From NCBI GenBank assembly GCA_963758555.1, contig CAVWVW010000003.1, positions 496,001 through 560,000 of the forward strand: DNA of 64,000 nucleotides. Direction: 5' to 3'. Each line of letters opens with the position of its first letter. Within the stretch, counting starts at the first letter, position 1. Origin of the DNA: CAIUMH01 sp963758555 (GTDB lineage Bacteria > Actinomycetota > Acidimicrobiia > Acidimicrobiales > RAAP-2). The translations under genes and the position numbers were made by a program. Shown here piece by piece: positions 60,601 to 64,000 of the stretch. The notes under the pieces are model-generated. The model was not told where the DNA came from, ran no database searches, and was given only the letters and a program-made list of their open reading frames with translations.

Positions 60601-63369
60601 GTTCCAGGCGATCTCGTTGACGCTCGACGCCGGCACGTCGACGTCGAGCGAGATCGAGAAGGTTGAACCCTCGAGGTACGAGGCGGCGGTGCCGACGAAG
60701 CGAAGGGCTTTGACCTGCGCCCACTCGCCCGCGGTCGAAGGGGTCGTCGAGGTCCAGTCGTTCACGCAACCCGGAGCAGCCGTGTCGACCTCGGGTCGAC
60801 ACGGGTTGGTCGACTGGGAGTACTCAGCGGTGACCCCCGAGGGCAGGGCGCCGGTGCCGGTGAGCACGGGGGCGAACTGGCTGCCGCGAGGCACGCCCGC
60901 CTGCTGCTGGGAGATCCCAGTGTCGCCGACGTAGGGGAGGATGTCGTAGATCACCGGGTTGCTCAGCGGGTCAGCGCCGACGTTGGTCCACGTGAGGTCA
61001 TAGACCCCGGTGCCGCCGACGGAGGCGTGGCCGACGCCGAGTGCTCCGACCGGGTTGGCGTCAAGGTCGCCCTGGACGGTCTTGCTCAGGCTGAATCCCG
61101 CGCCGCCGGCGCTCGAGACGAGGGTGGCGCCGTTCTGGCAGTAGTCCTCCTGGACGTTGCCGTCACCGGCCAGGTCGTTGGGGTTGTAGGACTCGAAGAC
61201 TGAGCTGGTCGAGCTCCCCGCCAGGTTCGGCGTCGAGCAGGTGATCACGCCGTTGTAGGCCAGCAGCTGGCTCGGGGCCAGGCCGCTCAGGAACAGCTGG
61301 TCTGTGTTGTCGTAGGTGCTGCCGTCGTCGGGCGTGTTGATCTCGAAGAGGTTGGTGGGCTCGGTGACCGTGTAGAGACCGGTGGTGGTGAAGTTGCCCT
61401 GCGGGATGGTGGCACGGATCAGGTTGCGACCCGTGCCCAGGTAGTTCGTGACGTAGGTCGTCGCCGCGGTCGCGGTCGTCACGGCACCCGTGCCCTGGGT
61501 GAGGGTGAAGGTGGCTGTGCCTGAGCCACCAGCGGGCGCGTTGATCCACGACATGCCCGACGGGAGCAGGTCGGCGAAGACGAGGTCGTGGGCGAGGGCG
61601 GACGGAACGCTCACCGAACCGGCCATCGAGAGCGTGGTGGTGCCCCCCGGGCCCTGCCCGAGGGGGCCGAAGGCCTTGGCCACGCCGAGCTGCGAGGTGG
61701 TCGACAAGATGTAGAGGGTGGCGCTGGCGTTGATGGAGCCGACTGGTGTCGGAGGCGTGCCGGGTAGCTCGGGGAAGGCGGTCGCGGTGTTGGCCAGCGT
61801 GTCGCCGTTGACGGTGGACGCATCGCCGTAGCCCCACATCGTCAGCGAGATGGCGTTGCCTTCGAGGGAGGTCGAGGCGGGAACGTCGATGGTGGCGACG
61901 TCATCACCAGCTGGGACCGAGTAGTAGGCGCTGCTCGCGGCGCCGGGCACAGTCCCTGTCGGGTTGAGCACGACCACCGACCCGTTGGACAGGAAGACGC
62001 GAGGGTGCCATCCGGCAGCCACGGCGGCTCCGAGCCCAGGGCCCGAGACTTCGACGACCTGGGTGTGGAACGCGGGTGCGGTGCACGCCGGAGCGGCGGG
62101 GTCGAGCGACGAGTAGGTCGAGCCCGAGACGTTGGTCAGGCACGGGACGGGGTCGACCACGTCGGTCTCATAGGTGTGGGTGAGCGGGAAGCTGATGGTC
62201 GTGCTGAACGAGCCGGAGGCCGCTCCGGACGAATACGACGGCGTCGAGCTCGGGGTGATCCAGTTGCCTGGATAGGTGGCCTGGTACTGGCCGGGGGCGA
62301 TGGCCAGCGGAGCGAGAGCCGTCTTGGTGATGGTGGGGCAACCAAGGCCGTTGCAGGTCCCGCCTCCGCCGGGGGCCACGTCGACCAGGTTGATCTTGGC
62401 GGTGGCCGAGGTCGAGTTGGTGATGGAGCCATTGACCGCATCAGGGCCGGTGCCGCTGAAGGTGGCGGTGTTGCTCAGGGGCTGGTTGCCGATGGGAGGC
62501 GAGGGAGTCGGCGTGAGGGCGGTGACGCTGAAGGCACTCGGTCCCGCCGCACTGGGGGCACAGCCCGCGGGTGACGAGGCTGCGGTCGGGAAGGTCCACG
62601 TCACGGTCCGGGTCAAGGCGTTGTAGACGCCACCGGCCGGCGTGGAGCTGGTGTAGGTCATCCCGGCGGGGATCGGGTCGACGAGCTTGCTCGAGGTGAC
62701 GTTGAGGTTGCCCGTCGAGAGCTGAGGGTTGCACGCCGCGTTGATGTTGTAGGTCACCGGGCTGCCGGCGAGATAGACCGAGCCGCCATCGGCGGTGAAC
62801 TTCGAGATCACGGGCAAGGGCTCGGCGCTGGCCGCGCTGGCCGCAGGCGTCGGCGCGACGACGTCGACGATGTTGCCACCTGAGAGGACGGGGTCAAGGC
62901 TCCAGGTGGTGTTGTTGGGGGTCGTGCCATCAGGTGGCGTCACCTTGAGGGTGATCGTGCCGCCGAAGCCGGGCACGAAGAGCGCGCTCGAGAGGGTCAT
63001 GACCAGGTTGAAGCCACCCGAGCCGTTGGAGACCACGGTCGGTCCTGACGAGATGAGGCCGGTCGTTCCGCTCGACGCGCTGTAGGCCCAGCCACTCAGG
63101 TCGGCGGGCACCGTGTTGGTGCCGAGCAGCGGGATGGTGACGATGGCGTCGGCCGCGCCACCGCATGAGATGCCGCCGACGCCCTGGCACGAGACGCCGA
63201 TCGAGTAGGTCGATGGGGCCCCCGACGGCTGCGGCGAGGCGTTCGTCTGGGCGATGGTGATCAGGCCCGTCTCGGTGTTGTCAGCTCCTGCTGGTCCCGA
63301 CGAGGCGGCGACCATGCCGGCGGTTGAGAACGCGAGAAGAGAGAGGGCAAGGAGGGTGCGACGAAGCAT
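54700..63369 (-). CDS. Giant secreted repeat protein with LAFTG-type anchor
   Basis: 2,889 residues. An N-terminal signal peptide (RRTLLALSLLAFSTAG...) is followed by a ~900-residue region of DUF11-like/beta-sandwich character (VYLAGSPVTYNIN...DPIPAGMTYTSSTPAGGVYN). Residues ~948-2840 hold 15 tandem Ig-like units, ~126 residues each. Two unit types alternate, each with a Cys pair (DCSSV...PGCYSW and GTCAGISW...GAGCYTY). The C-terminus has LAFTG (54793-54807), a TM helix and a RRRRR tail, matching LAxTG sortase signals in actinobacteria. No sortase gene is in the window. It is probably a cell-surface stalk or adhesin. Confidence 0.85.
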   Translation of the reverse strand: MLRRTLLALSLLAFSTAGMVAASSGPAGADNTETGLITIAQTNASPQPSGAPSTYSIGVSCQGVGGISCGGAADAIVTIPLLGTNTVPADLSGWAYSASSGTTGLISSGPTVVSNGSGGFNLVMTLSSALFVPGFGGTITLKVTPPDGTTPNNTTWSLDPVLSGGNIVDVVAPTPAASAASAEPLPVISKFTADGGSVYLAGSPVTYNINAACNPQLSTGNLNVTSSKLVDPIPAGMTYTSSTPAGGVYNALTRTVTWTFPTAASSPAGCAPSAAGPSAFSVTALTPTPSPPIGNQPLSNTATFSGTGPDAVNGSITNSTSATAKINLVDVAPGGGGTCNGLGCPTITKTALAPLAIAPGQYQATYPGNWITPSSTPSYSSGAASGSFSTTISFPLTHTYETDVVDPVPCLTNVSGSTYSSLDPAAPACTAPAFHTQVVEVSGPGLGAAVAAGWHPRVFLSNGSVVVLNPTGTVPGAASSAYYSVPAGDDVATIDVPASTSLEGNAISLTMWGYGDASTVNGDTLANTATAFPELPGTPPTPVGSINASATLYILSTTSQLGVAKAFGPLGQGPGGTTTLSMAGSVSVPSALAHDLVFADLLPSGMSWINAPAGGSGTATFTLTQGTGAVTTATAATTYVTNYLGTGRNLIRATIPQGNFTTTGLYTVTEPTNLFEINTPDDGSTYDNTDQLFLSGLAPSQLLAYNGVITCSTPNLAGSSTSSVFESYNPNDLAGDGNVQEDYCQNGATLVSSAGGAGFSLSKTVQGDLDANPVGALGVGHASVGGTGVYDLTWTNVGADPLSNPVIYDILPYVGDTGISQQQAGVPRGSQFAPVLTGTGALPSGVTAEYSQSTNPCRPEVDTAAPGCVNDWTSTTPSTAGEWAQVKALRFVGTAASYLEGSTFSISLDVDVPASSVNEIAWNSAVTVATDATNPSLKLPLSEPPKVGITSLTGGPVLSSATSATTLLARSTTPVYDNVGIIGSDGNFGSLDWSLVGPVSPPIANDCTSVTAGDWDAATTVASGTQATPAADGVVVTGPATVGAPGCYSWVDSYTSAAGSSSLLAGSANETILVTPYSPTIITGALPNSNVAQDGVEVNNTDLGTGGGAPATATLHWNLYGPAPLPGSGSCADVDWTAFPTPFDSGTSQVANGYTQTGDSATLTTPGCYTYTNSLDATTDTEAVPESAKGIASETFQLANGPTVATTAGQATPSARTSVSDSVSLSNTNGFSGTIAWSLVGPVSGTDGTTDCSTVPSSTWSATATLQSGTQVFTGDQTHLQVPTAPVVSGAPGCYSWAETVTGPNFLAPVTVAAGSSATEIFSVQPYHPTIATVGTPLFSAGTNTSTDKVTISGTDLGGPNGAPSSAVLTWKLYGPVAPVTAGTCAGIVWATAPLLTSNTINVVNGSPAGNTTQAATLSGVGCYTYTSALAATTDTLAVPESALGVAAETFEITPPLGISTTAKQATTNPRLSVSDAVTISNTSGNAGSIAWTLVGPVTPPTPNDCSSVTGSAWTAAAALPLRAGTQAFTGNQTNLTVPAAGTTVTTPGCYSWAETITGNHFLGPQTIAAGSSATEIFRVDPYVPTVATSASTVLSGNANTAKDAITIGSSDLGTGIGGPATAVLTWRLYGPATPVTPGSCSGISWASFTVPIATSTINVANGSPAGNTTPSTTITQGPGCYTYTSQLAATTDTTAVPESALGQASESFVLSPVAMTTVANQTTANPRSAVTDAVTISGTDGNAGSIAWSLVGPVAPPVANDCSSVSSTTWSTAAATPLHSGTQLFTGNQVGLVVPTAGSSVTTPGCYSWAEAITGNNLSSPTTVAAGTSPSEIFRVDPFVPALSSTASTVLSGTANTSSDALTISNTDLGAGGGAPASAALTWRLYGPATPVTPGTCAGISWASFTTPIDSGTLNVVNGSPAGNTTPVSTVNEGAGCYTYTSQMAATTDTAAVSETTLGLTTESYLLSPVAAVTTSTTPSPNPAVTSGPSSVSDSVVISGTDGNAGSIAWSLVGPVTPPVANDCSSVSGATWSTAAATPLASGTQSFTGDGTVTVPTTGTTIGTPGCYSWAETFTGNNLNSPTTIAAGTSPTEIVELDPYVPLVTTTATNVLTGSANTSSDAISIANTDLGLSGGAASTALTWRLYGPATPVSPGTCAGISWASFTTPIDSGTLNVVNGSPAGNSTPVSTVNEGAGCYTYTSQLAATAHTAAVPETALGLPSESFDLSNVAIATTANQPTPNPRASVSDSVVLSGTDGNAGSIAWSLVGPVTPPVANDCSSVSGATWSTAAATPLASGTQSFTGDQSGLTVPTAGTHVTTPGCYSWAETITGANLNSPTTIAAGASPTEIFATEPLVPTLATTIKTSVATGDETATDSIVVAGTNLGAGGGAPSTTSLNWTLFGPVAPIANSCATVSWVGAPTADSGTIMVTGNGTYSTTTSPALQLGSCYSYEETLAGTSDSVAVTAPVGVVSETASVPAAPEVTTLTSSATVFPHASISDAVSIEGMGPSDSGTLAWTLVGPVAPIANSCAAVSWAGAPTLSSGSVPITSNGSVTTGPVVVDDLGCYSWTDQLSGTFPGTTTINAGDTSEITLVQPHQPVITTVAPFTAHSTTSKSTRDTITVSGSGIGTGGGAPASAPMTWTLLGPMAPHGSSCATVDWSAAPTLSSGTLTVTGDGTYETPSTALSAVGCYTFTETLAATADSLSLTTTPGISQETSVLLDPATLVTHASVSSTTVGTAIHDNVTVGGTAGLPGTVAWRLVGPVPVAADGTCNGVSWAATSTMASGTITTSAAGTYPTPAETLPAAGCYSWSDVFTGPHYLGATTLSSGMAGEVSLATVAPVGPVGPGGGLAFTGFNALLIGSGGVLAVMLGATLVLIERRRRRT
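54850..60530 (-). repeat. 15 tandem ~380-bp repeat units (8 type A, 7 type B)
   Basis: Units recur about every 355-390 bp, marked by the conserved Tyr-Ser-Trp or Tyr-Thr-Tyr Cys motif. Type A has IAWSLVGPV and DCSSV; type B has LTWRLYGPATPV and GTCAGISW. Units in the 56.4-58.5 kb stretch share long runs of near-identical DNA. Confidence 0.7.
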
Positions 63370-63455
63370 CCACGGGATCGTAGTGTTCTTCCAAGTTCAA
63401 AAAGTGTTTATTCAGTGGTGGCGCCTCAGGCGAGTCTGCTTGGTTTTGCGCCTGA

Positions 63456-63662
63456 TCAGGGCTCTTTTTCGAGGACCACCGCCAGCTTGGTCCCACAGGT
63501 ACCGCAGACACCCTGGGCTGCCCAGTGGCCGTGGGCTAGCGCGATGGGCTCGGCGACGAAGGGCCTCATCTCGCGACACCGAACGCAGTAGCTCTCGAAG
63601 CGGGTCGATCCGCTCTCCGCAGGCCTCACGCCGTCTGGTGTGGATCGAGGCGACGGCGTCAC
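63456..63662 (-). CDS. DUF5679-like Zn-ribbon protein
   Basis: 68 residues. It has YCVRCREMRPFVAEPI in the middle and AAQGVCGTCGTKLAVVLE near the end, the two C-x2-C knuckles of the DUF5679 ribbon. The first ~25 residues are unconserved, so the start is uncertain. Its promoter should lie to the right, near the divergent DinB-type gene. Confidence 0.6.
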   Translation of the reverse strand: MTPSPRSTPDGVRPAESGSTRFESYCVRCREMRPFVAEPIALAHGHWAAQGVCGTCGTKLAVVLEKEP

Positions 63663-63715
63663 GACGGGATCATGGCACCTGGGACGTGCCTCGTGCCCTT
63701 CGATAGGGTCAGAGC

Positions 63716-64000
63716 ATGGGGGGGCTGAGCGGAGCAGAAGGCATCGACACCCTGGAGGAGATCTGGAGCTCGATCGCCTCGCTCACCGAGTCCCTGAGCG
63801 ACGAGCAGTGGTCGACCCCGACCGATTGTCCGGGCTGGGACGTGAAAGACCACCTCAGCCACATCATCGGCACGGAGCGATCGATGGCTGGCGAGCCGAC
63901 GCCACCGCTTGACGTTGCGACGGCGTCGCACGTGAGGAACCCCATCGGCGAAGCCAACGAGCGCTGGGTGGTCTCGAGGAGGGGCGTGCCTGGCGCCCAG
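63716..64000 (+). CDS. Mycothiol-dependent maleylpyruvate isomerase N-terminal domain protein, 5' part
   Basis: The first 95 codons are in the window and the frame stays open to its end. It starts MGGLSGAEGIDTLEEIWSSI and then reads ASLTESLSDEQWSTPTDCPG and WDVKDHLSHIIGTERS, matching the TIGR03083/MDMPI-N DinB fold, with the metal-type Hx3-Hx3 pattern in DHLSHII. Actinobacteria use this fold with mycothiol. The reaction cannot be told from this part. Confidence 0.75.
   Translation, partial: MGGLSGAEGIDTLEEIWSSIASLTESLSDEQWSTPTDCPGWDVKDHLSHIIGTERSMAGEPTPPLDVATASHVRNPIGEANERWVVSRRGVPGAQ

Overview
The window is 64 kb of GC-rich DNA from an actinobacterium. The evidence is frequent GTG/TTG starts, lipobox lipoproteins, a B12-dependent ribonucleotide reductase, an F420-type deazaflavin oxidoreductase, a start of a mycothiol-type DinB-fold gene and a LAFTG surface-anchoring signal. 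Acidimicrobiia or a neighbouring deep actinobacterial class fits best, but this is inference and no marker gene here settles it.

Layout. 1-25.9 kb is ordinary chromosome: the end of an aminotransferase, PlsC acyltransferase, an ACT protein, glpK, nrdJ behind an NrdR-type promoter, exported lipoproteins (one HNH-like, one lipase-like), a DHA2 drug exporter, two exported or cytosolic esterases, an aldehyde dehydrogenase, a deazaflavin oxidoreductase, a His-rich PadR regulator with a perfect operator, an ABC-F ATPase, mmsA, an aldo-keto reductase, surE and a MarR-MFS pair. 26,033-40,829 is an integrated element of about 14.8 kb bounded by a 44-bp direct repeat that is the 3' part of tRNA-Lys(CTT). 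It has a tyrosine integrase beside the intact tRNA, paired arm-type sites, an overlapping operon (XRE regulator, HTH protein, DUF3631 ATPase, small Zn-motif proteins), a P27-like small terminase and an HK97-type prohead protease. I see no portal, large terminase, capsid or tail gene, so it reads as a phage satellite or decayed prophage of phiRv1/phiRv2 style. It also carries MarR and glycosyltransferase cargo that is badly frameshifted.

41-64 kb returns to chromosome: a gamma-glutamylcyclotransferase-like gene, a D-2-hydroxyacid dehydrogenase, a tightly coupled branched-chain amino acid type ABC operon (binding protein, fused LivHM, LivG, LivF), a nucleotide cyclase fused to a Cys4 domain, tRNAs for His, Arg and Pro, a MacB-type permease/ATPase pair, a nickel/cobalt permease, a nitroreductase, and an 8.7-kb gene for a 2,889-residue secreted protein with 15 alternating Ig-like repeats.

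A recurring oddity is single-base frameshifts. At least four chromosomal genes (lipase, PadR, ABC-F, a Thr-rich membrane protein) and several element genes are each broken by what looks like one extra base. A systematic insertion error in the assembly is the simplest reading. The multi-indel genes in the element may be true decay.
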